The notes under the pieces were generated by a model that had not been told where the DNA came from, did not search any database, and saw only the letters and a list, made by a program, of their open reading frames with translations. 64,000 nucleotides of DNA from Lichina pygmaea (taxonomy: Eukaryota > Ascomycota > Lichinomycetes > Lichinales > Lichinaceae), in NCBI GenBank assembly GCA_963422465.1, contig OY730170.1, positions 4,626,379 through 4,690,378 of the forward strand, read 5' to 3'. Positions 29,685-43,248 of this stretch are shown piece by piece (within the stretch, counting starts at the first letter, position 1; the number at the start of each line of letters is the position of its first letter). A program made the translations under genes and the position numbers.

Positions 29685-29689
29685 CAGCG

Positions 29690-29924
29690 TCAGCCCTTGG
29701 TGCTGGCAAAGATGGAGAGTCGTGTTTCACCGCCTTGAAGTGCTACGGTAGCGGTGCGGGGATTGATCTTGGACCGCTATGTTGACGCGACAACCGAGAC
29801 GATCGTTGGAAAGCGTCTTCAATCTCGATCAGAACTTGTTTTCTCAATTACCAAACCATAGCCCGTCTTCTTGCATGAGCACGTCCCGGTACATCTTACG
29901 AACTTTACAATCCGATAAGCAGTC
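29690..29924 (+). promoter_or_regulatory. Remaining RVB2 upstream region
   Basis: Only 235 bp separate the transposon's target-site copy from the RVB2 start codon, so either the core promoter lies here or transcription starts within the transposon. I see no clear TATA box. Confidence 0.45.
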
Positions 29925-31694
<1,770 letters not shown>

Positions 31695-31697
31695 CCG

Positions 31698-31728
<31 letters not shown>

Positions 31729-32027
31729 TCGTATCGTGCGTAAGGTGTTATTTCACATGGAGCTCAGACCACATGTAACCACCTATGCTGTATTAATACC
31801 ACCTTTTTTTCTTTCCAAAGGAAGTGTCCGTCGGTCTAACCGCCGTACGACTGACGTAGAGGGATACACACTACTGTGACTGTAATTACCATGTTGTTGC
31901 ATGCAAAGAAAACACTTGCAGGTAGCGGCCAGTACGAATGATACGGCACCCCCCCCCTCTTCTCGCCCAGAGCCCCTGAATCCGGCGTAAGAACTCATGC
32001 AAGACATTGCCACCGCTCATATCGTGA
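31695..32027. other. Convergent 3' region with (CCG)n
   Basis: The 3' ends of RVB2 and LIN1 face each other across 333 bp. A (CCG)n run at 31695-31728 directly follows the RVB2 stop codon. No gene is seen. Confidence 0.6.
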
Positions 32028-33581
32028 TCATGTGAATTCCAACGACCGAGTCCACTCGTCGTGCGATTGGTGACTTCGAACCTCGACGACGCCGGCCTGA
32101 AAGAAGCCTGCTGCGAGCCAGCTCGCCATGGTAGGGCCTTCGTACGGTCCATGCACCTGTCCTCCGTCGCGAGCGTCGACCCATCGGTATTCCCACTTCG
32201 CCGGTCCGGCCTCTGCTCCTGCTCCTGCTCCGGCGCTGGAGGCTGTGAACGGGCCTGCGTCAGTACTTAATGCCGTTGCTGCGCCGCCGTGGCCGTTGGC
32301 TGCGTCGGAATGCGGCGGGGACGGTGGGGACGCGTCGTCTCGTCGTGTTGGCTCCACCCACTCGTCGCCCTTCTCCCGCCGGTACTGCCGCGTCAGGGCC
32401 TCGCGCGTGTCGTCGTAGATGTTCGCTTGTCCCCGCGTGAGCAGGAGGTCGGCGGCACCGGTGATGGCGTCGAGGTCGTCGCGTCGTCGCTGCTGCGCCT
32501 GGGCCTGCGGGTCGGCTTGCGAGTTGGTGTCGACGTCCATGGCGCCATCACCGCCGTCGTCGTGCTCATCGTCACCACCGGCTTGGTTCGGCTCTCGTCG
32601 TCGGCCTTTCCTTCTGATCTGCCGCTTCGGCCGGCTCTTCTCGATCTCTCGACCCAGTCTTGCCAGCGCTTCGAGGGCCGTCTCGCCCCTCTCCGTTCGA
32701 CTGATCAAGGTCGCGAGCGCGTCGCTGGTCAGGACTTGATCGTCGGCGAGGATCCGCTGCCGCTGCTCCTCGGCCCGCTTCTGCTCGGCCTCTCGCGCTC
32801 GCTTCTGCTCTTTCTTGGTGACGCCTTCGAGCCAAGCGTCGTGCACGGCGTCGGGATCGATCGCTTTCCGCACGAAGTTGCCTTCGGTGTCGAATCGCCC
32901 CTCCTCGAGCTCCTCTTTCATGTTGAAAGCACTCAGCTTCGGCGCCCGCACCTTCTTGCCGCCTGCTCCCACTTCCTCGTCCACACCATCGTCGTCGGTC
33001 TGGCCGCCCTCCGCCTCGCTTTCGCTGCTGCTGACGTCTGCCTTTGCCCTCTCCTTCCCTTTTCTTGCTCTCGATGCAAAGTCCGCCGACACGTGTCCCC
33101 CGCCTCTGCTGTCCTCCACCTGTCCCTCGATCTCGTTCTCCTCAAGGAAACGAACGTTCTTCGCCTTCCTCTTGCCCTCGCGATCCAGCTCTTCGTCTTC
33201 ATCGCCATCTTTAAGGTCTTCCTCGAGGTCGGCGAACATGTCATTCTGCTCTTCCTGCGCTGAAGGGTCATGCTGCTTTCCGGATTTTCTTGCGGCTTCT
33301 GCCTTGCGCTCGGCGCGGGCATCGAAGCCTTCGTTTGAACTGTCACTTCCGTAGCCGTCGAGGTTGACGGCGCCACGCTTCGTCTGCTGTCCGCCTTTGC
33401 CGATTTCGTCTAGCCCAAGGACCTCATCGTCTTCAGGGGCGTCGGGTGCCAGGGTCGAGGGATTGCGGATGTCAAACCGGGGCTTCTTGGAAGAGCGGCC
33501 ATTGTCGTCGTGCGCGTCATGAGTTCGAGCAAAGGTTTCTCCAGCACGCTTAGGTCGGGCAGCTGAGCGAGACGAGGACAT
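32028..33581 (-). CDS. LIN1: LIN1/CD2BP2-like GYF-domain protein
   Basis: Single-exon gene of 517 residues. The C-terminal GYF domain (about residues 455-517) reads KWEYRWVDARDGGQVHGPYE then MASWLAAGFF and VEVRS, with the GPY and W..GFF hallmarks that bind proline-rich peptides. The N-terminus (KKPRFDIRNPSTLAPDAPED and DEVLGLDEIG), the AVNLDGYGSDSS motif, and the RFDTEGNFV plus DAWLEGV blocks are shared by CD2BP2/Lin1 proteins. The human homologue is a U5 snRNP component released before spliceosome activation; yeast Lin1 also touches cohesin. Between these lie acidic and coiled-coil, Arg/Glu-rich stretches. The gene is divergent from UFD1 with 376 bp between starts. Confidence 0.88.
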   Translation of the reverse strand: MSSSRSAARPKRAGETFARTHDAHDDNGRSSKKPRFDIRNPSTLAPDAPEDDEVLGLDEIGKGGQQTKRGAVNLDGYGSDSSNEGFDARAERKAEAARKSGKQHDPSAQEEQNDMFADLEEDLKDGDEDEELDREGKRKAKNVRFLEENEIEGQVEDSRGGGHVSADFASRARKGKERAKADVSSSESEAEGGQTDDDGVDEEVGAGGKKVRAPKLSAFNMKEELEEGRFDTEGNFVRKAIDPDAVHDAWLEGVTKKEQKRAREAEQKRAEEQRQRILADDQVLTSDALATLISRTERGETALEALARLGREIEKSRPKRQIRRKGRRREPNQAGGDDEHDDGGDGAMDVDTNSQADPQAQAQQRRRDDLDAITGAADLLLTRGQANIYDDTREALTRQYRREKGDEWVEPTRRDDASPPSPPHSDAANGHGGAATALSTDAGPFTASSAGAGAGAEAGPAKWEYRWVDARDGGQVHGPYEGPTMASWLAAGFFQAGVVEVRSHQSHDEWTRSLEFT

Positions 33582-33957
33582 TGATGTAGCACGACGGGTG
33601 AATTCACTGTGTTTGCCTCGTACAGATGGTCAAGGGAGTAGTCGACCAGCGATGTCTACGGTCAGAGTCGGACCGGTTGAGCTCGGTGGTGTACTGTAAG
33701 CTCGGCTCGCCGTCGAGGTTGTAATTATTACGTAGCTCCAAGGCTACTTCAAGGCTGTCCAAGGACTTTATCACGGCTTATGATAGAGACCAACGTTGAG
33801 CTCTAGTTTGACGAGCTTTCTGGTGTCCTCTGACTTTAATTCCAAGGCAGACTCGGAACTCTCTTCACGGAGTTTCGTGATGCTAGGCCGCAGCCTGTAT
33901 TCCACCCTCCTCACAACACCGCACTCCAAGCTATCAAACATCTCAAATCGTCCCATC
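33582..33957. promoter_or_regulatory. Shared divergent promoter region, LIN1 and UFD1
   Basis: 376 bp between the start codons of head-to-head genes. It must hold both promoters; I see no decisive element. Confidence 0.5.
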
Positions 33958-35444
33958 ATGGTCAGTATTCAGCTACCTCAAGCACTTACCGTACAGCCTG
34001 CTCACTGATAGCCGTACTTACGTAGTTCGCCTCCGATTTCTTCGAAGCGGAAGACCCCATGGCGATGCTGCCTCCATCCATGCGAATGGGATCTCGACGA
34101 CTGGTCTTTGACGAGTACTACCGATGCTACCCCGTCGCCATGATGCCAGGCCCTGAGAGAGACACGGCCAACTACGGCGGCAAGGTCTTCTTACCTGCCA
34201 GCGCTCTCGACAAGCTCACCCGGCTGCACATAACCTACCCGATGCTCTTCCAGCTGATCAACGGAGCCAAGGAACGTATCACGCATGCTGGTGTCCTCGA
34301 ATTCATAGCCGAGGAGGGCAAGATCTACCTGCCGAACTGGGTGGGTCGCTGCTGTCTTCAGTCTTGCTGGATAGGCCCTTGCTGACGCTGATGGCTTCAG
34401 GTCATGCAAACTCTTCTTCTCGAACTCGGCGACTTGCTGCAGATCAAGTCGACCGACCTACCGTCAGGGTCGTTTATCAAGCTCCAGCCTCAGTCGACTG
34501 CGTTTCTGGACATCTCCGATCCGAAAGCGGTGCTGGAGAACGTGATGCGCAACTTTGCCTGTCTGACGACGGGCGACACCTTCTCGTTTGCGTACAACGA
34601 TGAGATATACGAGATGGCGGTGCTCGAGACGAAGCCCGAGTCGAAGAACAAAGCCATCAGCGTGCTCGAGACGGATCTTGAAGTCGACTTTGCGCCTCCC
34701 ATCGGGTACGTCGAACCGACTCGAGCCGATCGTACAAGTGGCACGAGTACGCCCCGCAGTGGTGTCGGCGTACCGCCGCCGGGGACGCTGCACTACCAGG
34801 GTACCATGGCGCAGGCGATTAATTACTCGTCTATCGCGCCGCCGTCATCGTCGTCTCCCGGGGGTGTCGGTGCCGCCGCGGGAGCGTCTCCTCACTTCCA
34901 GACCGGCGGTCACAAGCTCTCAAGCAGAAAGGCTTCGTCCAGGACACAACCTTCCTCGTCCTCTCCACTGACCAAGGCTCCTCAGTCAAACGCAGCATCA
35001 AGCGCAGGTGCTCCGGCGACGTCATCACAAGGCCAGTCCGAGGCATTGACAGCGCTCCCTCGTCCGCGGCGCACAGCAGCCGCCAAAAACGGTCCTCTCC
35101 CGCTGCGATTGCCCCCAGGCAAATTATTCTTTGGTTACGAAATCAAGCCTGTGAAGAACTCGTCTGCCACCGGTGACAACGAAGGTGGGAGTGATCGCAA
35201 CAACAGCAACGCGGCAAGAAAGTTCCAAGGGTCCGGCCACTCCCTTCGGCCTGGCGGCACCAAGAGGAAAGGGCCAACAGGAGGGGAGGATGTCGGGGCC
35301 AGCAGCGTCGCTGGAAGCGGTGCCGGCAGCGGCAACACCAGCGGACGATCTACGCCGTCGCGGCCGCAGGCGAAAGACGAGCAGGACAAGAAGCCGTCGA
35401 GCAAAGGTCGGACGTTTCGCGACTTTGGCTCTGGCGCGAGATAG
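33958..35444 (+). CDS. UFD1: UFD1, Cdc48 ubiquitin-recognition cofactor
   Basis: Partner of Npl4 that brings polyubiquitinated clients to Cdc48/p97 for extraction from membranes and chromatin. Modelled exons: 33958-33960 (ATG alone), 34026-34340 and 34401-35444, 453 residues. The double-psi beta-barrel UT3 domain is clear: YRCYPVAMMPGPE, GGKVFLPASALDKLTRLHI, YPMLFQLIN, HAGVLEFIAEEGKIYLP, then NWVMQTLLLELGDLL and FLDISDPKAVLE, and further on VLETDLEVDFAPP. The C-terminal half is Ser/Gly-rich with LPPGKLFFGYEIKP, a conserved p97/Npl4-binding-region motif. The single-codon first exon rests on GTCAGT and TACGTAG splice sites and gives MFASDFFEAEDPMAM; if wrong, translation would start at 34059. 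Confidence 0.95.
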
Positions 35445-35656
35445 GTAGAGATGAAGAGAGGAAGGGGGGAGTAAGAGGGGGTGATCTTGACAGCCACGTG
35501 CGCAGGTATTTCTGGCCCTGAAAAATGCGGACGACGATGACGACGACGAGGGCATGTACATGAGCAGACCAAGCCCCAATTCCAGATAAGATCAATCTGT
35601 GCTTGTCTATAGACCTTCTCGTCATACCTACAGACACAATCAATCACCAATGATTA

Positions 35657-35658
<2 letters not shown>

Positions 35659-35702
<44 letters not shown>
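35659..35702. repeat. (TC)n microsatellite
   Basis: About 22 uninterrupted TC units downstream of UFD1. Confidence 0.95.
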
Positions 35703-35704
<2 letters not shown>

Positions 35705-35972
35705 GCATACAGTCAGTTAGTCATCAAGAGCGGGACACCTCACAGCACTAGGATCTCTCTCTTACATGAACAACACTCTTGCGAAGCATTCTACAAATTG
35801 GGTTCCCCCCCTTTTTCTGCCTGTCCTTATCATGCCTGTCCCCATTCTGCATATCCCTTGGACGAAAAGGAGTTGGTGCACCAGAAGAAACTGACGGGCT
35901 AAACAGGAATCAATGAGATCAACAGGAACCCATTGGACAGCTGCCGTAGTGGCAGTTTGCAGTTTGCACTCG

Positions 35973-35974
<2 letters not shown>

Positions 35975-36037
<63 letters not shown>
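35975..36037. repeat. (CA)n microsatellite
   Basis: About 31 uninterrupted CA units, the longest dinucleotide repeat in the window. Confidence 0.95.
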
Positions 36038-36040
<3 letters not shown>

Positions 36041-36293
36041 AAGGGTGCTGGCTGCATCAGGGCCTTTGTTCCTTGTGATATGTTGGTTTCTTTGTACTGC
36101 GGCATGGTGGTGTTTCCTGTAAGGTGGTGTTTCCTGCAGGGTGGTGTCAGGTCTTGCCTGGAGGTGGATGAACCACTGAAAGAGGTGCTAGTATATCCTG
36201 GAGGGTAGTGGTGGTGATGGTGTTTTCTAGGGGGTTTGATGGATTCTAGAAGTTGGTGGTAGTGTATCTCAGAGCTTGGTGAAGTGGAAGAAT

Positions 36294-36294
<1 letters not shown>

Positions 36295-36320
<26 letters not shown>
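36295..36320. repeat. (CAG)n microsatellite
   Basis: About eight CAG triplets in non-coding DNA, followed by AACAGCAACAG. Confidence 0.9.
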
Positions 36321-36325
<5 letters not shown>

Positions 36326-37304
36326 CAACAGTGTCCACTATCATGCCAAGTACTCAGGCTTCCCCCCCTTCCGATGGATAGCCGTTGTCCAGATAGAAGG
36401 CCCTTTCTGAACGAACAGCCCTTTGGTGTCTGGACAGCCCTTTCGAGATGACTAGTTCTTTTCAGGGTGACTACTAGACTCTCTCGGGCCGGATAGCTTC
36501 TTTACGAATGGACAGAAGCAAAAGGAGGAAGAGGAGCTGTTATCGGTCACTTTCTTCTTGTCATTGCGGATGACTTGAAGACGCTCACGATGCTCACAAT
36601 ATTTCACGATACTCACCATACTCACAGTGCTTAAGACACCCACCATGCCTACTATCCTCAACATGCCCACCATGCCCACAAAAAGCTGTTTCTCTTCACC
36701 CTGCTGGACAGAAGTACTGTACAAGAACTTCTAACCATCGTAGGGTACAGTAGAGCAGAGTTGGGTAGGGTAGAGTACTGTGCAGTAGGGTAGGAAAAGG
36801 TAGGTAGGGTAGGTAGGTTAGAGTAGGGTAGAGTGTCGTGCTGTAGCCAGTTTGTGTCCCTCAAGCATGCTTTACGTCCTGGTCATGGTATGATCTTGGC
36901 TTGGTGTTGGGGTGTGGCTTGCTTGTCTGTACAGTACTATGGTGTTTTGTGTTTTGCTTGCTTGCTTGCTTCCCCAGTTATTTACCGTACGGTACTGGCT
37001 TGCTTAGCTACTTGCTTGCGTATTTAGGAGTACACCTGCTTTGCTTGCTTTTTTGTACTCGCATGCTTGATTCAGTGATTTCGTACTATGTGCTTCTGTA
37101 CTACGTCCTTGTGTACTTCATGCTTGTTTACTACGTACTTGCCTACTTTATATTCTGCGATGGGGCTTCCTTGGCTCTACTTGGATTCTGAGACGCCCGC
37201 CTGTTCACGTGAGAGACACTGCCGATGATGAATGACCAGGTCAAGCCTAGCGCATGGTATTGTTGAGAAAGCTCATCTTCTGTCCAGCCACGCCTGCCTG
37301 TCGA

Positions 37305-37965
37305 TCAGTCATACTGGTCCACCCAGTCCACGTCGTTGAGCTGACAGTCGTCGTCGTCGTCCTGTTCGTCATGGATACCTTCGTCGTCAAAGTCGGTGAC
37401 TCGGCCCTTGAACGCGTCAGTGATGTCAGCGCCGACCTCGTCCCATTCGTCGTCTGCGCCGTTCCCGTCCATGCCGCTGCCTCCGGTGAGGCCTGGCGTC
37501 ATGGTGGTATTGTCGACAGCAGAGGCCCCCTTGGCGGCGGCCTTCTTGGGTCCCTTCGAAGTGCCACCGGTCTTGCCGACGCGACCGGCATGAACGCCCT
37601 TGGTCGGAGAGCCGGTGGGCGTTGCGGCTTTGGCTCGATCCTTGCGCGGGGTGCCGCCGCTGCCCCGGGCCGGCGCCTCGGGACGCTCGCCGCTCTCGAC
37701 CTCCTTGATCAGCTGAGCCGCATCGGCCTTTATCTTGCGGAAACGCCCTTCGATCGCATCGTAGGTAGCGCCTTGGCCAAAGTACGTGGCGATCTGACGA
37801 TAGTTTTGATTTTGCGGGGCTGCGGCCTGCATGGCAGCCAACAGGCGTTGGAATGACTCCTTAGAGTTCCAATCAATTGTCCTTTTCCCTGTAGAAACAC
37901 AGTCAGACGATGAGGTCGACCGGGGGTGCGCCTCTCAAATGGCAAGACAACAGAGTATTACCCAT
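37305..37965 (-). CDS. Myb/SANT-like array gene 1
   Basis: Predicted 195 residues from a 4-nt first exon (37962-37965, ATGG) and a second exon 37305-37888, joined across GTAATA...CTACAG. The protein begins MGKRTIDWNSKESFQRLLAA; three helices follow the Myb/SANT layout: W-x3-ESFQRLLAAM, YRQIATYFG, and ATYDAIEGRFRKIK. The tail is Lys/Pro/Gly/Thr-rich and then strongly acidic, ending DVDWVDQYD. First member of an eleven-gene array. DNA binding is inferred from the fold-type pattern; I know no studied relative. The start is supported by the Trp that opens helix 1, which would be lost if translation began at the internal ATG. Confidence 0.7.
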
Positions 37966-39946
37966 CTTGAGTCGGGCAGTGGTAAACAGAAAACCGTGCA
38001 GACAGCGAGTCGGCGCCGTGCTCGTCGTAGGTAGCGTATCAACTGTACCTAGTCAAGATGGACGAGCCTAGTGAACAGATCGAGAGTGACGATGTCCGAA
38101 GTGGAGAGGTGTGAGGTTGAAGAGTTATCACGACAAGGTTGCAGGCGCACGCAGTCGTGAAATAGGGCAGCAATATTAAGCAGTAGAGCGACTAAGCGGA
38201 ACGACGACTAATCGGACGATATCATCTTGAGGCTTCGTCGAGTCAGCGGGGCTTTAGGGCAATAAATATACCTCAAAGCCTGCAGGCGTGAAAGCCCACC
38301 AACCATACCGTAGCCTCCACCGAGTGGACCCAGGGTGCTTGCATGTCGACTCGTAACCAGGGCCAGAGGGCCGTCGGAGTGAGTAGTCGATAAGAACCTT
38401 CAGCCACAGTTCAACCCTCTACTTTTGCGTCTGGTATCTGCTGTATGCTGACCAGGTGGCCGCGGCGAGGAGCCAACAATGGAGCCATGCTTCGAAGACG
38501 GCTGATCTCGACGGAGATGGGGGGAGCCAGAGACGTGCCCTCGACCACGGACCAGTATCTTCAATCGCGGGCCGAGCTGGGTGCCTTGTCCATCCGCTAC
38601 CTCCTCGCTGTGAGGAGCCATGGCTTGCTGAGAGACGAGCAGCAGAAGCCGAGAGCGTCGTGGATGATCGGTTCTGACGAGCCTGTTCGTTCCTCTCGCC
38701 GACATTCTCTCTTTCCGAGCTTTCCCGCTATCCGTGGTCGAGTCGTCTGACTGACTGAGCCGGCCCAGACACTTGATCGCATCCGAGCCGTTTCCCTGGC
38801 CATCGTTTGGTCCCTATCACATCTCCTCTTGGCGGCACCTCTGTCACAGCGAGCTTCGTCTCCAGGCTTGTGGACCCGCGAAGGGACGGAGTCGCTGCGT
38901 GGTGGGTCCGTACACTTGGACCATGCCTCACAGACGGGCCACAGCTCCCGATGCTCGTATCCCGGCAATGCGTCCAGGGACGGAAACCATGGCCCCAACC
39001 CATCACCTTTCCCCGGGTTTGCTCCGCGCTTGGCGGCGCCTCCTCGAGCTAGCCACAATCCGGAGTCACGACAAATGTTTGTCGGGAAGCTTGGAGCACC
39101 CTTGTCCGGCGTGTCGGGCCATACGGTTTCCGTCAAGTCCTATGGGACCAGTCCTGCGGACGACCAGCTGATTCCGAACGTTGAGCCGTGTCCCTTGATC
39201 AGCGTGGTGCAGAGTCCGCAAATGGTGGAGCGACGGCCAGGCGCTCGCCGTACGTGGAACAGATGCTGGCTCCAGTCGTAAGCATCTCCAGGTGCAGATG
39301 CTCTATCCTGTTTCTCGTGGTATGATGTCTTTACCTGCAAAGCTCTTGCGTCCATGCCAGAGAGCTTGCAGGGTCATAGTATCCATGATCACCAAAGATT
39401 GAATGTGACCTTTGGCTGCCGACGTCGCACGCAGCAAGTACGATATGATGTCAGAGCTCACCGAACGTCGAACTACGGCCGGCCCGAAAGGCTCCGAGTG
39501 ATGTGCCGCTAATGGTTTTTGTTATTACGCTCCGTGTCCCATGGCTCGGGCTTGTCTAGCGTCAACCTTATTAGCATCGGCGCGGGGTCCTAGGCCGATG
39601 TCACGTGGTATCTCACGTGACCCCTTAGCATCTATATAGATCGCTCTCTTAGCAATGCATCCCCGTCTCTCGACCCCTTCGCGCCCGTGGACCGTTCACC
39701 GATCTACAGATACGGAGACGACACCACATTTACTGTACGGAAGTACGTCTGTGCGTGCCTACGGTCTATCTACGAGGTACTCCAAGTCCGTAGACAGCTT
39801 CGTTACACATACGATAGGCCATTCTATGCGAGCTTGGATTGTCGTCTTCGATTGATAGCTTCAATATAAGTGAAAAAAGACAATCATAGACCAGAAGACG
39901 TCGTGGGTAACGCAAGGTAGTAACCGACGAGCTACCTGAGACGCTC
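37966..39946. other. Intergenic region in the array
   Basis: Nearly 2 kb between array genes 1 and 2. Frames at 38829-39281 (+) and 38597-39136 (-) overlap each other, lack a domain and show no splice pattern. I see no further Myb-like copy. Confidence 0.5.
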
Positions 39947-40880
39947 TCATTCAAAGAACTCGCCGTCACTGTCCAGGCCGTAGCCGTCCACATCCATGGC
40001 CTCGATCGGGTCGCTGCTCGAATCCGGTCCTTGGTCGGACTCGTCAAAAGGATCGTGGAGCTTGGCGTAGGAGACTTTGTTGGCCGCTCCTCGTGGCAGG
40101 CTGCGCCGCTTCTCGACCCGGCCGCTCTCCACTCTTCTCACTGCCGTCTTCGCGGCGGTCTTTGTCCCCTTGCCGACCGCGCTCGGGGCCTTGGCGCGGG
40201 GTTCGGCTCTCCCGGCGCCTCCGCTGCGAGCGCGGGTCACGGCTTTTTGAGCCTTCTTGGGCTTCGTCTTGGCCCTGATCAGGGCGGCGCGTGCAGGCGG
40301 GGTCGGACTCTCAGGGGTGGCAAGCTGGGCCTTCTCGTCCGAGTCTGACCTGGGCTCGGGAGTGATCGCAAGATCCGTGGCATCCGAGGTGTCCGACGGA
40401 GCTGGCGGGGCCTGCTCATCTTCCTCATTTTCGCCCTCCTCAACCTCGACATCCGGTACGCGCGACCTGCCAGTCTTTCTGGGCACGGTCGTTGTGCAGG
40501 CCGACGCGGGTCCATCACCGTAGGGAGATTCTTCGTCGAGAATCTCTACCTTGTCCACCACCGCTTGGCGGTGGGTGACAGCACAGCCAGTGGCTCTGGC
40601 GGCAGCCTTCGTTTCAGGCTCCATCGGGCCTGTACCGGCGGCACGCTCCGCGGTCTCCATGGCCCTGGCTTTTTGCCGAAGCTTGAACATGCGCATCCTG
40701 ATGGCGCTGGAAGTCATGCCTAGCGTCTGATCAGCCAACCGGACGAATTGCTCTCTGGGAAAACCTGAGTATACCCATCTCGTCCGCGACCTTCCGGTGA
40801 TCGACCGAAATGCCATGGACCTTGAGGATGGTGAGAAATAGGCGGATGTCGATATCCGCCGTCCAGACTGGTTTGCCCAT
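39947..40880 (-). CDS. Myb/SANT-like array gene 2
   Basis: Two exons, 40775-40880 and 39947-40719, with a 55-bp intron (GTATAC...CGCTAG), 292 residues. The domain reads MGKPVWTADIDIRLFLTILK, VHGISVDHRKVADEM, then GMTSSAIRMRMFKLRQKA: Trp-led helix 1, a VDHRKVAD helix 2 and an AIRMRMFKL recognition-type helix. The intron is phase 1, four residues before the A-I pair of helix 3, the same point and phase as intron 2 of array gene 4. The long tail has acidic and Lys/Arg/Ala-rich stretches (KTKPKKAQKAV, KGTKTAAKTAVRR), histone H1-like in composition, and ends acidic (MDVDGYGLDSDGEFFE). Nuclear role inferred. Confidence 0.75.
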
Positions 40881-41067
40881 CACGATGAGTGGATAGAGGA
40901 TATGATGTGTGAGCGATGTATCGAACGAGCTCAGACAGTCTCGAGGCAAGCCGCGTAGAGACAAGCGGTGCAGGGATACCCCTCGATCTCGAGGCTTGAG
41001 TGGTAGAAGCGAACGAAAAACTAGACCTGTGTAGATACGAAGCCAGCCACGTCACCTGCAAGTACGA

Positions 41068-41103
<36 letters not shown>

Positions 41104-43248
41104 GGGAAGGAAGAGAAGAAGTGGGGTTGGTGGGAAAAAAGAAGTTTTGAGGAAAGAGGAGACCGAGGAGCAGATTTATACACGCCCATTCAAGAGAGTA
41201 GACAATGTGGGTCGATAGCGTCCATCGCGTCGGGAGGACATCGGTACAACATCAGGGGTGCGCTATCCAACGCCGCATCGACGCGTTGAACGGCCCAGGC
41301 AAGTCTTGTTCCTTGGGCAGAGCAGAGACGACGGCAAGGCAAGTATAACATCTTTCAAGTTCGACTCCGCTTCTAGGGGTTGGAGAAATACGAATACCAT
41401 ATTGTCTTGGACGGTTGTCACCTCGGGCAGACATCCCACATCCCAGAATCTTCCTGGAGGAGAGGAAGAGTAGAGAGATGGTGGTTTTGCGTTAGAGCAC
41501 CAGGTAGTGCCGAGATGACTGAAAGAAGAGAAAGCGGACAGGTCCTCGTCCTACGTCACCAAAACAGTCCATGAGATAGGATTCTAGGAACCTTGAGGGC
41601 GGACGACATCTGTTGACGAGGGAGAGGAGAGAGGGGGCTTGAGCACGGAAGCTTGGTGACATGCACGGGGACATGTCCATCTCGTTGGAAATTCTGCTGC
41701 CCTTGAGCAGTGTTGCAGGTCCATGGCAGGACGTAGACGGTACCCTTGATTGACTTTTCCCCGCCGTATCTCGACCGAGATACCCTCCCATCCGCCCACA
41801 CGGCCCGGCGGGTTTTCGACCCTCCCAAGGTAGCGGGGCCACAGTCCAAGCGCTCGAGCCCGACCAGGCGTGCTCCTCACGGGTTCCGCTGGAGCTAGCA
41901 GCCAAGGGCATCTGCTGCACCCGGACGTCTTCCTCCGATGCGGCACCGGGGCGAGTACATCCCGCAGTCCGCCTATCCTCATCGTACTTTCGAGCCATTG
42001 GCGGCGTGATACATAGCCACCGCGACGTCGTTCATCACTTTCTCTGATATCACGAGAAGCTCGCCAGCCTGGATAGGGAGGAGATGCTGTGACGGGGGGA
42101 CAGCCAAAGGGAAAGGTGTGAGGTTGAAAGAAGGTTCACGCCTTCCCCGCAAGCGAGTGCGGCTTGTCCTGGCTGACGTCCCGGCAGCCCGGGATTAGGC
42201 CCCCGTGGCCCGGTATTAGGGGCTATCGATTAGAGCTATCCTACGGTAGAGCAGAGACTCGGTTCGCGCATGCAATGTACTGCGATGTACTCCTTCGTGA
42301 CCTCGTGCCATCATAGGGCTCGGCATGGAGGGCTGAAAAAAAAAGGGAGGGAGTGGACACATGGAGCGGCAGAGCATTGCCGGGCTAGCTTGGACGCCTC
42401 ACACCTTAGTGATGCCTGGGGCCGAAACGGGAAAGAAAAAAGCAGGCCATGTGCCTTTCCGTCCCCACGCACGTATCGATGGTCCCATACTCGGATGACG
42501 GGCAACAACTCACGAACAGAAGCTCTCAGTGGAATGCTTCTATACGCCGTAGAAAGCACGTCGAGTACGTGTGTGCGTTCCGTATGAGAGGGTATCTCCC
42601 ACGGTACCCTCGTACAGACGTACTTGAGATCTGTCAGGCCAGACATGAAGGAATCAAGACTTTGGATATTGGCTAGTCGTCGACACTTCAGCCGGGGCAA
42701 CATCCCAGGCCAAAGATTGCCGCATCAGAGTGTTTGTGGGAGAAGGCTGACCCGGGAACTGGCGCGGATAGCCGGGACTGTCACACCTTAGGTGACGCTG
42801 GCTAAGCATAGTGTGTCCTGGTCTGCCGTCGTAGCAGACCTCATGTCTCGCCGTAACTCATGCCACCGGCTGCCAGAGGATGTCGTCGTAGAGACGACGG
42901 ACTGTGTGCGGATGCTCCTAGCATGTTCTCTGGGCTTACCTGCGGGATCGTGAGCCGTGCGTAATGTCAACTCACAGAACTTTGCGGCGCCTGCACGCGC
43001 ATCGTGGGTCCGCTGAGTCGTCGCTGAGTCGTCGAGGCTCCCGGCCGAGGGCTTTAACACGCTATGTGAACCCTCGATCTTGCCTGATTATTCTCCTCCT
43101 CCTTCCTCGACAACACGCTTCGTTCCAGCTACCTTGGACTATCCATCTCAAGCACCGTCTGCATCGAAAAGCCTGTCGAACCGTCCACAGTCGATAGAAC
43201 ATTGTACTCTCCTGTCTCGGTTACCGCAAGAAACATTAGCAAGTCAAG
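40881..43248. other. Intergenic region in the array
   Basis: 2.4 kb without a supported gene. Contains (GT)n at 41068-41095. A minus-strand frame at 41492-41998 starts plausibly (MARKYDEDRRTAG) but has no domain. An apparent tRNA-like T-loop string near 43346 lies in the intron of array gene 3. Confidence 0.5.
41068..41095. repeat. (TG)n microsatellite
   Basis: About 14 TG units upstream of array gene 2. Confidence 0.9.

Larger units (their letters stand above)
35445..37304. other. Intergenic region rich in simple repeats
   Basis: No gene is supported. Holds (TC)n at 35659-35702, (CA)n at 35975-36037, (CAG)n at 36295-36320, a degenerate TAGGG-rich patch at about 36740-36835, and TTGC/TACTT-rich DNA up to 37180. 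The array of Myb-like genes starts right after it. Confidence 0.6.

Noticed and set aside
38597-39281. Overlapping frames on both strands between array genes 1 and 2
   Set aside because: Neither has a domain, introns or similarity to the array genes.
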